Positions 42,782 through 51,887 of a stretch of DNA of 64,000 nucleotides are shown here, one piece after another. Numbering within the stretch: position 1 is the stretch's first letter; the number at the start of each line of letters is the position of its first letter. The position numbers and the translations under genes were made by a program. Source of the DNA: Acidimicrobilacustris europaeus (lineage in GTDB: Bacteria > Actinomycetota > Acidimicrobiia > Acidimicrobiales > Acidimicrobilacustridaceae); assembly GCA_965194515.1 (NCBI GenBank), contig OZ239146.1, forward strand, positions 248,001-312,000, given 5' to 3'. Under the pieces are notes generated by a model. The model was not told the DNA's origin, made no database searches, and saw nothing but the letters and a program-made list of their open reading frames with translations.

Positions 42782-44089
42782 GTGGCTGCATCTGAATCGG
42801 TCGCGTCGCTGGTCTCGCGCTGTTTGCGTGCCGTTGGGGCAACGCGTGTATTCGCTGCGCCCGGTCACGGACTCGAAGCACTCGAAGGCCTTGCGCTGAT
42901 TCCTGTCGCAACCGAAGCCGCAGCAATCGCGTTGGCCGATGCTGACGGACGTCTGTCTGTCGCGCCAGATGCGCGTCCGGGAGTAGCGCTTCTTCCCGGC
43001 CGTCGCGTGCGTTTGTCCTCGCAACCGGGCGAAGAAACACAAGCGCTCTCTCTCGCTGTCGAAGATCTTCCCGCTGCGATTGCCGGTTGGTCATTGGGCC
43101 GTGTGTTTGGTGCGGTCGAGATCGAACTTCCCGCCGACCTTTTCGCCGAAGCACCTGAAGGCGCACAGCCGCTCGTGCTTCAACGAAGCGATCAGTTGCT
43201 TCGCCTTTCGGCTGGTCTTGCTGACTTCCGCACGATGATCATCGTTGGCCCAGGCGTTCTTCGTGAAGGAGCAGCTGACGATGTCGCTGATTTCGTCACG
43301 CGCACTGGTGCCGGAGTCATGACCACGATGGGTGCGGTCGGAGTTGTTCCATTCGATCATTCGTCGTGGTGCGGCGTTGTCGGCGTTCAAGCCGATGACC
43401 CCGCGCTTGGTGGACTTGATGCGTGCGAACTCGTGATCGCCGTCGGCGTTGACGACGATGAACTTGGCGAGTCGCTTCCGATGAATGCGCAGCTCCTTGA
43501 AGTTGAGCCGTGGCATCTGCCCTTTCTCGCCACCGACTGGCCGACGCCCGATGCACCGGCCTCTCGTTCCTCACTGGTCGAAGCGTGTTCCGCTGTGCTC
43601 GGCGACCATCGCGACGCGACAACCTCGCCGTTGCACCCCGTTCGTGCAGTGCTTGATGTCTTCGATGCGATCGATGGCGATGTACAGGTCTACGCCGACG
43701 CCGGACCCGTTGGGATTTGGCTCGCTCGCGGAGTCGTTCCCATTCCCATGTGCCGCGTCGTTGTTCCTGCACGCGCATCGGATGGATTCGCCATTGCTGC
43801 AGCAATCGTGTCGGCCCTCGACGGCAATCGTTCGGTGGCCATCACGATGCCGGGCGGATTGATCGAAGACGAACTGCTCGATCTTGCTGCATCGCTCAAC
43901 CTCGGAATTGTGGTTGAACAATGGGGAGACGACGTCAACAGCGGCGATCCTTCGCAACACCGAGCGAACCTTGTTGCGGCAATGAGCGACTCGGGCCTGA
44001 GCGTCACTGGAGTTGCGGTTGACCTTGGCGCTGCTGCGGAACTTGTTGATCTCGCCGGCCCCGTTGTGGCTTGGCCGACGTTCAACTAA
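42782..44089 (+). CDS. Degenerate thiamine-diphosphate-enzyme-like protein
   Basis: A 435-residue protein with the outline of an acetolactate-synthase-type enzyme but shorter than the usual ~550. The N-terminal part keeps a glutamate in VATEAAAIALADADG, where such enzymes have the ThDP-activating Glu. The middle part resembles the central Rossmann-like domain (RTMIIVGPGVLREGAADDVADF). The C-terminal part aligns only loosely: the Mg-ThDP signature GDG...N is replaced by MPGGLIEDELLDLAASLNL. I infer loss of cofactor binding or an altered role. GTG 42782 is 4 nt after the dehydrogenase stop, so it is the third gene of the operon. Confidence 0.6.
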   Translation: MAASESVASLVSRCLRAVGATRVFAAPGHGLEALEGLALIPVATEAAAIALADADGRLSVAPDARPGVALLPGRRVRLSSQPGEETQALSLAVEDLPAAIAGWSLGRVFGAVEIELPADLFAEAPEGAQPLVLQRSDQLLRLSAGLADFRTMIIVGPGVLREGAADDVADFVTRTGAGVMTTMGAVGVVPFDHSSWCGVVGVQADDPALGGLDACELVIAVGVDDDELGESLPMNAQLLEVEPWHLPFLATDWPTPDAPASRSSLVEACSAVLGDHRDATTSPLHPVRAVLDVFDAIDGDVQVYADAGPVGIWLARGVVPIPMCRVVVPARASDGFAIAAAIVSALDGNRSVAITMPGGLIEDELLDLAASLNLGIVVEQWGDDVNSGDPSQHRANLVAAMSDSGLSVTGVAVDLGAAAELVDLAGPVVAWPTFN

Positions 44090-44115
44090 CGGGCTCACGC
44101 GAACGCCAACTCGAA

Positions 44116-44157
44116 CGCAAAACGAAACCGGGGGCCGACCGTGTGGTCGACCCCCGG
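44116..44157 (-). terminator. Terminator of the aldehyde dehydrogenase gene
   Basis: On the minus strand CCGGGGGTCGACC, loop ACAC, GGTCGGCCCCCGG gives a 13-pair stem with one G-T wobble, followed by TTTCGTTTTG. It lies 26 nt beyond the dehydrogenase stop and faces the end of the convergent operon. On the plus strand the same stem has a C-A mismatch and no T-tract. Confidence 0.8.
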
Positions 44158-44182
44158 GTACTGCACAACGTTGGTGGAGCGA

Positions 44183-45643
44183 TCAGCCGCCGATCGGAAG
44201 ATCAATGCCACCGGGGAGCGAGATGGTCTTGCACTCGCAGAATGCTTCGATGCCTTCGGGGCCAAGCTCGCGGCCAACGCCCGAGCTCTTGAAGCCGCCG
44301 AATGGGCCGTTGAAGTCCATGCCCTGAGCAGTGTTCACGCCGAAAGTGCCGGTGCGAACCTTGCGAGCAACGTTGATGCCCTTTTCGATGTCTGAGGTAT
44401 AGCAGGCACCGGCAAGGCCGTAATCGTTGTCGTTTGCAATGGCGATGGCATCTTCGAGTGTGTCGTACTTAATGAGCGACAACACTGGGCCGAAGATTTC
44501 TTCACGGGCGATGGTCATGTTATTGGTGACATCGGCGAAGAGCGTGGGTGACACGAAGTGACCCTTTGCCTCGTCGGGACGTCCGCCACCGACAACAACG
44601 GTTGCGCCTTCGGCCTTGCCCTTGGCGATGTAGCCCTCGACGCGCTCGCGCTGACGCTCGGCGATGAGTGGTCCGCACATGTTCTCGGGATTGGCGGGGT
44701 CACCAGCAATTTGTGAGCTCACTGCAGCAGCAAGCGCATCGCGGATCTCGTCGTACTTGCTTGCAGGTGCAAGAACACGGGTGAGAGCAACGCACGCCTG
44801 ACCGTTGTTCATGAGGCCACCCTGAATGATGTGGCCGACTGCCTCTTCGATGTTGGCGTCGTCGCAAATGATTGCGGCGGACTTGCCACCAAGTTCAAGC
44901 GTGCAACGCTTGAGCTGTTCACCACAGATGGCGCCGATCTTGCGACCAGCTGCGGTTGAACCAGTGAAGCTGACCTTGTCGACATCAGGATGACGGACGA
45001 GGTATTCGCCAACCTCGCGGTCGGCCGGAACGATGTTGATGACACCGGCGGGAACGCCAGCTTCGATGAGCACCTCGGCGAAGAGGTTGGCATCGAGAGG
45101 GGTTTCCGGAGCGGGCTTCAGCACGATGGTCGAACCCGAAGCAAGTGTCGGGCCAACCTTGAGCGTGGTGATGAACAGCGGCACGTTCCAAGGGATGATG
45201 CCGGCGCAAACGCCAACTGGTTCGCGGCGAACGATGATCTGTCCACCGAGTGCACCGTCACGACGCTCTTCGAATGGGAAGTTCAGCGTGTGCTGTGCAA
45301 AGGAGTTGAGCACCATGGTTGCGGACAGAACCTGACCGAACATGGAGAAGTAGTACGGAGCACCAACTTCGCTCACGATGAGGTTGGTGAACTCTTCCTG
45401 GCGAGCGGTAAGGAGCTCGGCAACCTTCGCAAGAAGAGCGGAACGCTCTTGCGGCGTGTAGTCAGCCCACGGGCCAGTAAGAGCAGCCTTGGCGGCAGCA
45501 ACAGCGCGGTCCATGTCGGCATTGGTTGCGACCGGAACAGAACCGATGATCTCTTCGGTGGTCGGCGAGAGCACCTTGAGTGTTTCGTTCCCGGCGGGTT
45601 CGACCCACTCGCCCCCGATGAAGAACTTGTCGTACGTCAGCAT
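44183..45643 (-). CDS. NAD(P)-dependent aldehyde dehydrogenase
   Basis: Oxidises an aldehyde to an acid. The 486-residue length is typical. The catalytic cysteine is in NNGQACVALTR, the general-base glutamate in TLELGGKSAAI, the cofactor-binding region in GSTAAGRKIG, and the oxyanion asparagine in IIPWNVPLF. The C-terminal PFGGFKSSGVGRELG motif is intact. The ATG follows AAGGGGAAGTC. The physiological substrate is not apparent. Confidence 0.92.
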   Translation of the reverse strand: MLTYDKFFIGGEWVEPAGNETLKVLSPTTEEIIGSVPVATNADMDRAVAAAKAALTGPWADYTPQERSALLAKVAELLTARQEEFTNLIVSEVGAPYYFSMFGQVLSATMVLNSFAQHTLNFPFEERRDGALGGQIIVRREPVGVCAGIIPWNVPLFITTLKVGPTLASGSTIVLKPAPETPLDANLFAEVLIEAGVPAGVINIVPADREVGEYLVRHPDVDKVSFTGSTAAGRKIGAICGEQLKRCTLELGGKSAAIICDDANIEEAVGHIIQGGLMNNGQACVALTRVLAPASKYDEIRDALAAAVSSQIAGDPANPENMCGPLIAERQRERVEGYIAKGKAEGATVVVGGGRPDEAKGHFVSPTLFADVTNNMTIAREEIFGPVLSLIKYDTLEDAIAIANDNDYGLAGACYTSDIEKGINVARKVRTGTFGVNTAQGMDFNGPFGGFKSSGVGRELGPEGIEAFCECKTISLPGGIDLPIGG

Positions 45644-45690
45644 GACTTCCCCTTCTCGTTACCCGGATCGGCCGGGTGTTCAGGGGAGTG

Positions 45691-45721
45691 AATCTATCGG
45701 CCCACGGACGTGTCGGCCCAC
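45691..45721 (-). promoter_or_regulatory. Aldehyde dehydrogenase promoter with a 9-bp direct repeat
   Basis: On the minus strand GTGGGCCGA occurs twice (plus-strand 45713-45721 and 45697-45705), 16 bp apart, and the second copy directly touches a TAGATT -10 candidate (45691-45696). Direct repeats at this place often bind activators or repressors as tandem sites. The leader to the ATG would be about 40 nt. Confidence 0.4.
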
Positions 45722-45738
45722 CGGGAGGGGAGGAAGTC

Positions 45739-48063
45739 CTACGGGGCGGAAATCGGCAGGATCTTGCCGGAGTTGAGTTCGTTGACGACCTGCAGGGCAT
45801 CGCCAATTTCGACAAAGTTCACCCCAACGATCGTGGGGAATTTGCCTCGTTGGGTCATGCAGTCCTGCACCCGAGGCATGAGGACGTCATAGGCATTGAT
45901 CACCTTCGCCTCGCCGACTGTGGGGGCGGCGCCGGCTGGAGTAATCCAATGGTTGATTTGGAAAAGCGGCGAACTCGGGGTTCCACGGTTCGGAGCGCAA
46001 CTCGGAAGGCCAGTCCAGTCCTTGGTCCATTGTTCGGTCCCATCGGCGCCCGTGACGGTCGCAGGGACGGGGCCGTCGACTTTCGCTGTGCCGGTGTACT
46101 TGGACGAGCCCGGGGTGTAGAGCTCGGAGTCCTTGCGGAATGTAAACGGTGTGTCCTGAAAAACCCCGTATCCGCGAATGTTCCACGCTGGTGGTGCGCC
46201 GCTGAACTCAGAGATCATGATGATGTTGCGCTTTGCATCGATGAGTTCGCCGAGAGTGGGCATCGGGGCAGCAGGGTCGTAGTCCCAGACTCTGTCAAAG
46301 ACCTTCGCCTCGCGGAGTGCCTTTTCGGTGTCGGCCTTCGAGACGTAATCGCCAATGAACCAGATGATGACGTTGTCGGGGTTGTCGATGAGGAACTGAC
46401 TTGTGTATCCCAACGCGGTTGTGAACTTTGTGGCGCCGTACTCGCAGTAGACGTGACACAAGTAGACGTCTCGGAGATTTGGATCAACCTTGATGTTGGC
46501 CTGAAGTTCTTTCGCTTTTGCTTGCTGTTCGTTCGAATACTGATCGTCTTGATCGATGGGGTTCACTGCAAGCTCGGCAATGCTGTCCGTGATCACAGCA
46601 TTTGCGCCAGTGATGTTGATGGTTGTGGGAATGCCGTAGTGGGTCTTCACGAGAAGGGCGCGCACTCCGAAATCCAACTGTGCGGGAATGCTTTTGGTTT
46701 GTTCGTAGAACAACCAGCCCGGATCGGCTGCAGTCGACATCGCATTGTGGGCGCCTAGGAAGGCGACCTCGTTAAGCGGCTTGTTGCACAATTCAGCAGA
46801 TCCGTTGCACTTGCGTTGCTCGTTTGCAGTGGACTTCGACCGGGCTCCCGAAGTCGTAAACCATGCTCCGATGCCGATCGTGACGAACAGCACCAGAGTG
46901 ACGAGCACAACGCGAGTAGTCGGGCTGTTGAACCGAACGTTCTTGACGTCGGCCGCTATCGCGCTACGCGTTGTAGCCGGTGATCGGCGGCCAACGATGG
47001 AAAGGAGTTGGGATGCCCCGACGTAGGCGAGGACCGCGCCGAAGACGACGACGATAAGAGGAATGATCGTCTCGCGCCCGATGATCATGATGAGTCCGAT
47101 GCCCATCAGAGCGAGGGCGTGAGCGATTCGTCCGCGCTGCGAAGTTGGCTTGTGTCGATCGATTGCAGAGCGCACTCGATGAATGACTGACTGAACAGTG
47201 ACAACCTCACCATGAGGGGCTGTTGCGGTTCCGAACGCACACAGCACCACGCCGATTCCAACAATCCATATGGAATAGAGCCGGTAATCACTGACAAAGA
47301 ACTCTGTAGCGGAAACGAGTGCTCGCTGAGTTTCAGGAGTATTGGCATACGAACCGGCGATGATCGGCGCAATCGTCGCCAGAACAAACATGACGATTCC
47401 GCTGAATGCCGCGGAAATTCCCAGAGCAAACGTGGACCTGTGACGGTTGGTGTCGAGGGCGATCGTGCCGAATGCAAAGAGGCCAGCCGCAAGGAGAAGG
47501 CCGGCACCTGCGAGGGTCAACCTTTCGGCGATTCTCCAAAGCCCAAGACCACGGGTCTGGTCGCCGATCTGTACGAGGAGTTCATTGGTCCCTGTTGGGA
47601 GTGATGTCGCCACGTCCGGGTTCGTCGCCTGAAGGCTTCCCGAGAGCACATTGAGGCTTTCGCTCAGGTTGATGACTTGGGTGTTGCCGCTTCGGGTAAA
47701 GAGGTAATCGTGGCTGGTGTCGAGGGCTCTTCGGAAGATCGAACGAAACGCTGGGGTTTGCAAGATCGGATCAAGTGTCGAGCGGATGAGCGTGCGAAAC
47801 GACGCAAGATTCGACGGACCGGTGTTGATGATGGCATCGGTGATTTCGTCAGCAAGCTTTGACCGCACCGCTTGAGAATCAAGGACCCTCTCGGCTCGTT
47901 CCGCGAATCGGGCCGAATCGAAAACCGTCATTCGGGTCCAGATGGAGGTCGCCCCGAGAGTGAACGTGACAAAGAAAAGGCATGCGCAGACGACCGAGCC
48001 CAGTTGGCGGGCGGTTGGCCTTCGCGTTCGTGTGCCTGATTGTTCGCCTACTGCAGCGGTCAT
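45739..48063 (-). CDS. Multi-pass membrane protein with extracytoplasmic PLC-like phosphodiesterase domain
   Basis: A 774-residue protein. The first ~400 residues contain about seven hydrophobic segments, starting with SVVCACLFFVTFTLGATSIW, with an extracytoplasmic region between the first two helices. The last ~360 residues look like a PI-PLC-X-type barrel: FLGAHNAMS and YLCHVYCEYG would supply the two catalytic histidines, and LDFGVRALLVKTHYG the typical strand after the first. Such domains cleave phosphodiester bonds of lipids or related polymers; the substrate is unknown. Cysteines flanking the domain suggest export. It starts 141 bp from the divergent gnd gene. Confidence 0.75.
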   Translation of the reverse strand: MTAAVGEQSGTRTRRPTARQLGSVVCACLFFVTFTLGATSIWTRMTVFDSARFAERAERVLDSQAVRSKLADEITDAIINTGPSNLASFRTLIRSTLDPILQTPAFRSIFRRALDTSHDYLFTRSGNTQVINLSESLNVLSGSLQATNPDVATSLPTGTNELLVQIGDQTRGLGLWRIAERLTLAGAGLLLAAGLFAFGTIALDTNRHRSTFALGISAAFSGIVMFVLATIAPIIAGSYANTPETQRALVSATEFFVSDYRLYSIWIVGIGVVLCAFGTATAPHGEVVTVQSVIHRVRSAIDRHKPTSQRGRIAHALALMGIGLIMIIGRETIIPLIVVVFGAVLAYVGASQLLSIVGRRSPATTRSAIAADVKNVRFNSPTTRVVLVTLVLFVTIGIGAWFTTSGARSKSTANEQRKCNGSAELCNKPLNEVAFLGAHNAMSTAADPGWLFYEQTKSIPAQLDFGVRALLVKTHYGIPTTINITGANAVITDSIAELAVNPIDQDDQYSNEQQAKAKELQANIKVDPNLRDVYLCHVYCEYGATKFTTALGYTSQFLIDNPDNVIIWFIGDYVSKADTEKALREAKVFDRVWDYDPAAPMPTLGELIDAKRNIIMISEFSGAPPAWNIRGYGVFQDTPFTFRKDSELYTPGSSKYTGTAKVDGPVPATVTGADGTEQWTKDWTGLPSCAPNRGTPSSPLFQINHWITPAGAAPTVGEAKVINAYDVLMPRVQDCMTQRGKFPTIVGVNFVEIGDALQVVNELNSGKILPISAP

Positions 48064-48204
48064 TCGTTACACCCTCGCCCTTGGACTCAGAAACTCTGCC
48101 ACACCGCTGGTCGATTTCACTCGGTTGCGCCACTTCGTCAGCAGACGCGGGTGGGGTTTGACAGGATGGTGGCCCCGCTACCCGGCGGGATCGAAAGGAC
48201 TCTG
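48064..48204. promoter_or_regulatory. Divergent promoter region upstream of gnd
   Basis: A 141-bp gap between divergent genes. TTGACA at 48158-48163 is a consensus -35 hexamer; TACCCG at 48179-48184 is a weak -10 at a short 15-bp spacing. GAAAGGA before the gnd ATG is the ribosome-binding site. Nothing else is recognisable. Confidence 0.35.
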
Positions 48205-49233
48205 ATGCAGCTCGGCATGGTCGGTCTTGGGCGAATGGGTGCAAATCTCGTTCGTCGTCTCGTTCGTGATGGCCACACCTGTGTGGTGTTCGATGTCGAC
48301 GCAGCAGCAGTTGCAACGCTCGCGGCCGAGAGCGACGCCATTACCGGTGCAAGTGATCTTGCTGACTTTGTCGCGAAACTTGATGTTCCGCGCGCTGCCT
48401 GGGTGATGGTTCCGGCTGCATATGCCGGTGGCACAGTGAACGATCTGGCAGCGCTGATGGAATCGGGCGACATCGTCATCGACGGCGGTAATACCTATTA
48501 CCGAGACGATGTCGATCGTGCTGAAGCTCTTGCGCCGAAGGGCGTCCACTATGTCGATGTCGGCACGAGTGGCGGCGTCTTTGGTCTTGATCGCGGTTTT
48601 TGTCTGATGATTGGTGGCGAGGACAACATCGTCACCCATCTCGAACCGATTTTCCGCACGATCGCCCCTGGTGTTGGCGATGCAGAGCGCACACCGGGTC
48701 GCACGGGTGAGTTCACTCCTGAAGAACAAGGTTGGCTGCATTGCGGTCCAGCCGGTGCCGGCCACTTCGTCAAGATGGTGCACAACGGCATCGAATACGG
48801 ACTCATGGCCGCCTACGCCGAAGGCCTCAACATTCTCAAGCACGCCAATGCCGGCAAAGTTGCTCGCGAGAACGACGCCGAGACAACGCCGCTGCGTGAA
48901 CCGAAGTACTACCAGTACGACATCGACATTGAGTCAGTCGCCGAAGTGTGGCGTCGCGGAAGTGTTGTCGCATCGTGGCTTCTTGACCTCACCGCGGCAG
49001 CGCTTGTTGAAGATCCGCAACTCGACACGTTCGCAGGACGGGTGAGCGATTCGGGTGAAGGACGCTGGACGAGCCTTGCCGCTATCGATATCGGTGCACC
49101 GGCTCCTATCTTGACGACATCGCTTTATGAGCGATTCACTTCGCGCGGCGAAGCCGACTATGCCGACAAGTTGCTTTCGGCGATGCGCAAGCAGTTCGGT
49201 GGCCACGACGAGAAGCCGGCGAGTGGCAACTGA
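48205..49233 (+). CDS. gnd: 6-phosphogluconate dehydrogenase, decarboxylating (short GndA type)
   Basis: Oxidative decarboxylation of 6-phosphogluconate to ribulose 5-phosphate. The 342-residue protein is the short form (the long form is ~470). The N-terminal Rossmann motif GMVGLGRMGANLVRRL, the substrate signature IDGGNTYYRDD and the catalytic lysine segment GHFVKMVHNGIEYGLMAAYAEG are intact. The following gene starts inside its last codons. Confidence 0.94.
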   Translation: MQLGMVGLGRMGANLVRRLVRDGHTCVVFDVDAAAVATLAAESDAITGASDLADFVAKLDVPRAAWVMVPAAYAGGTVNDLAALMESGDIVIDGGNTYYRDDVDRAEALAPKGVHYVDVGTSGGVFGLDRGFCLMIGGEDNIVTHLEPIFRTIAPGVGDAERTPGRTGEFTPEEQGWLHCGPAGAGHFVKMVHNGIEYGLMAAYAEGLNILKHANAGKVARENDAETTPLREPKYYQYDIDIESVAEVWRRGSVVASWLLDLTAAALVEDPQLDTFAGRVSDSGEGRWTSLAAIDIGAPAPILTTSLYERFTSRGEADYADKLLSAMRKQFGGHDEKPASGN

Positions 49234-50164
49234 ACCTCTTGCTGACGGCTCGGTTGTCGTCTCGACAATTGATGACGTTGCGGCAGTCACGCTTTCTGCC
49301 GGATCAACGGTCTTCTCTGTGTTGCCCGAGGTTGGCCTGCTGGGTGCATCGCTGACACATAAAGGTCGTGAGTACCTCAACTTTCATGGTGGATCTGCTG
49401 CTGCTCGTGAAGGACACACCACCGGGGTTCCGCTGTTGGCTCCTTGGGCAAACCGCTTAGCGGGCTCTTCGTATCGAGTCGGTTCGAAAAGTGTTGATCT
49501 GGAAAACCTTCCTCTCCATAGAGATGCAAACGGGCTTCCGATTCACGGGCTCTTTGTTGGTCGATCGGGTTGGGAACTTGTCTCGGTGAAGGGGCAGCCC
49601 GGATCGGCCTCGATGGTTGCGGCGTTCAACGCGGCTGCAGACGAAGAGGTCATGGCGGCATTCCCATTCCCGCATGAGCTCACCGTTGGCTTCACCGTGA
49701 CGCCCGGTCGATTGATGGTCTCCACCACGATCACCGCCACAGGACGACGAGCGGTGCCGGTCAGCTTTGGTTGGCATCCGTATTTCCGACTGCCCGACGT
49801 TGACCGAGATCGGGTGAGGTTAGGGATGCCGTCTCGCGTCCGTCTTGTGCTGGATGAACGTGGAATTCCCACCGGTGAAGAACGCCCTGAATCGGCTTCG
49901 ATCGTGAAGCTGGCAGGCGCGGACTATGACACTGCGTATCGATTAGGTCGTGACCGTCAGTTGCTGTTGGCCTCGGGCCGTCGCCGCCTTACCGTTGTTT
50001 TTGATCGCAACTATCCCTACGCGCAGATCTATTCCCCAGTGGGGGCAGACTTCATAGCGCTCGAGCCGATGACGGCTCCTACGAATGCACTCTGTCAGGG
50101 AACCACGCCCATGGTGGCTCCTGGCGAACGCTTCACCGCTCGTTTCGTTGTTTCTCTTACTTGA
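49223..50164 (+). CDS. Aldose 1-epimerase family protein
   Basis: A 313-residue GalM-like beta-sandwich enzyme that interconverts the anomers of a sugar or sugar phosphate. The motif PLLAPWANRLAGSSY gives the Asn-Arg pair, VSFGWHPYFRLP the histidine, and FIALEPMTAPTNAL the catalytic glutamate. GTG 49223 is chosen because the next upstream starts lie deep inside gnd; it overlaps gnd by 11 nt. Between gnd and pgi, a glucose 6-phosphate 1-epimerase role is plausible. Confidence 0.85.
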   Translation: MATEPLADGSVVVSTIDDVAAVTLSAGSTVFSVLPEVGLLGASLTHKGREYLNFHGGSAAAREGHTTGVPLLAPWANRLAGSSYRVGSKSVDLENLPLHRDANGLPIHGLFVGRSGWELVSVKGQPGSASMVAAFNAAADEEVMAAFPFPHELTVGFTVTPGRLMVSTTITATGRRAVPVSFGWHPYFRLPDVDRDRVRLGMPSRVRLVLDERGIPTGEERPESASIVKLAGADYDTAYRLGRDRQLLLASGRRRLTVVFDRNYPYAQIYSPVGADFIALEPMTAPTNALCQGTTPMVAPGERFTARFVVSLT

Positions 50165-50178
50165 ACTCAGGAGTTCAC

Positions 50179-51819
50179 ATGTCTGACGCACCACAGCCGA
50201 TCGAACAATCCAGTGAATGGTGGGAACTCGCTGCGCATCAGGCCGAAATCGCAGACGTGCATCTGCGCGAGCTCTTTGCGTCAGACCCAACGCGTGGCGA
50301 CCGCCTCAACATTGAAGTCGGCGATTTGTATGTTGATTATGCGAAACACCGCCTTAACGATGAAACGCTCACAAAATTGTTTGCGCTTGCCCGCCGGGCC
50401 GATGTTGAAGGTCTCCGAGACGCAATGTGGGCTGGCGAACACATCAACGTCACGGAAGATCGTGCGGTTCTCCACATCGCACTTCGTGCCCCAAAGGGTG
50501 TCGTCTTCACCGACGAAGGACACGACGTGGTTCCGGATGTTCATGAGGTACTTGATCGCATGGCTTCGTTCTCGAACCGCGTGCGATCGGGAGAGTGGGT
50601 CGGCCACACCGGAAAGCGCATTCGCACCGTGATCAACATTGGTATCGGTGGCAGCGATCTTGGGCCGCGGATGGCGCACGAAGCCTTGTTGCCGTATGCC
50701 CAAGAGAACATCGATGTCCGATTCGTCTCGAACGTAGATGGCACTGAGTTCTTTGAACTCACACATGACCTTGATCCAGCCGAGACGTTATTCATCATCG
50801 CGTCGAAAACCTTCACGACTCTCGAAACAATGACGAACGCACAAAGCGCACGTGAATGGGCGCTTGCGGTTCTTGGTGACGAGACTGCAATTGCAAAGCA
50901 CTTCGTTGCTGTTTCGACGAATGCCGCTGAGGTCGAAAAGTTCGGCATTGATACCGACAACATGTTTGGTTTCTGGGACTGGGTTGGCGGCCGTTACAGC
51001 TATGACTCAGCGATTGGCTTGTCACTGATGATCGCTATTGGTCCCGACAACTTCACCGAAATGCTTGAAGGATTTCGTCTTGTCGACGAGCACTTTCGAA
51101 CAGCCCCGATGGAACAGAACTTGCCGTTCATCCTCGGACTCATTGGCATTTGGTACAACAACTTCTTTGGGGCACAAACGCTCGCAGTGTTGCCTTATAG
51201 CCACTACCTCGCGCATCTCACGCCGTACTTGCAGCAATTGGCAATGGAGAGCAACGGAAAGTCAACCGACCGCTGGGGCCGCACAGTGGGCACGCAAACC
51301 GGAGAAATCGTGTGGGGTCAGCCCGGTACGAACGGGCAGCACGCGTATTACCAACTGATTCATCAAGGTACGAAGTTGATTCCTGCCGACTTCATCGGCC
51401 TTGTGTCACCTGCGCACGACGTTGGTGGGCATCAGGACATCTTCATGGCGAACTTCTTCGCTCAACCGGAAGCACTGGCATTCGGTCGCACCGCGGAACA
51501 AGTTCGTGCCGATGGCGTCCCTGAAGCTCAGGTTGCTGCACGCACCTTTGCGGGCAATCACCCGACCACCTCAATCATGGTTCCTGAACTTTCACCCAAG
51601 GTTCTGGGACAACTCATTGCGACCTATGAACACAAAACCTTCGTGCAGGGTGCGGTGTGGGGAATCGACTCGTTCGATCAGTGGGGTGTCGAGTTGGGTA
51701 AGAAACTCGCTCAGGCGATCATCCCCGAACTCACTGCCGAAACTGTGCCCACACTGACGCATGATTCCTCGACGAGTGCGCTGATTCGCCGCTATCGCAA
51801 AGGCCGCGGCCGGGCCTAA
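50179..51819 (+). CDS. pgi: Glucose-6-phosphate isomerase
   Basis: Interconverts glucose 6-phosphate and fructose 6-phosphate. The 546-residue protein contains the substrate loop NIGIGGSDLGPRM, the SIS-fold segment IASKTFTTLETM and the two PGI signatures WDWVGGRYSYDSAIGLS and GIDSFDQWGVELGK. ATG 50179 is preceded by CAGGAG. It belongs to a four-gene sugar-phosphate group with gnd, the epimerase and ppgK. Confidence 0.97.
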   Translation: MSDAPQPIEQSSEWWELAAHQAEIADVHLRELFASDPTRGDRLNIEVGDLYVDYAKHRLNDETLTKLFALARRADVEGLRDAMWAGEHINVTEDRAVLHIALRAPKGVVFTDEGHDVVPDVHEVLDRMASFSNRVRSGEWVGHTGKRIRTVINIGIGGSDLGPRMAHEALLPYAQENIDVRFVSNVDGTEFFELTHDLDPAETLFIIASKTFTTLETMTNAQSAREWALAVLGDETAIAKHFVAVSTNAAEVEKFGIDTDNMFGFWDWVGGRYSYDSAIGLSLMIAIGPDNFTEMLEGFRLVDEHFRTAPMEQNLPFILGLIGIWYNNFFGAQTLAVLPYSHYLAHLTPYLQQLAMESNGKSTDRWGRTVGTQTGEIVWGQPGTNGQHAYYQLIHQGTKLIPADFIGLVSPAHDVGGHQDIFMANFFAQPEALAFGRTAEQVRADGVPEAQVAARTFAGNHPTTSIMVPELSPKVLGQLIATYEHKTFVQGAVWGIDSFDQWGVELGKKLAQAIIPELTAETVPTLTHDSSTSALIRRYRKGRGRA

Positions 51820-51825
51820 GCCTGG

Positions 51826-51845
51826 CCCGGGACAGCAGTCCCGGG
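51826..51845 (+). terminator. Hairpin between pgi and ppgK
   Basis: CCCGGGA and TCCCGGG are exact complements around a 6-nt loop, just after the pgi stop. No T-run follows, so it may be an attenuator or Rho-independent-like stop of modest strength rather than a full terminator. Confidence 0.45.
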
Positions 51846-51887
51846 AGCGTGGCAGACTCCTTCGTCCACGGGCGAGGAGACTGACGG

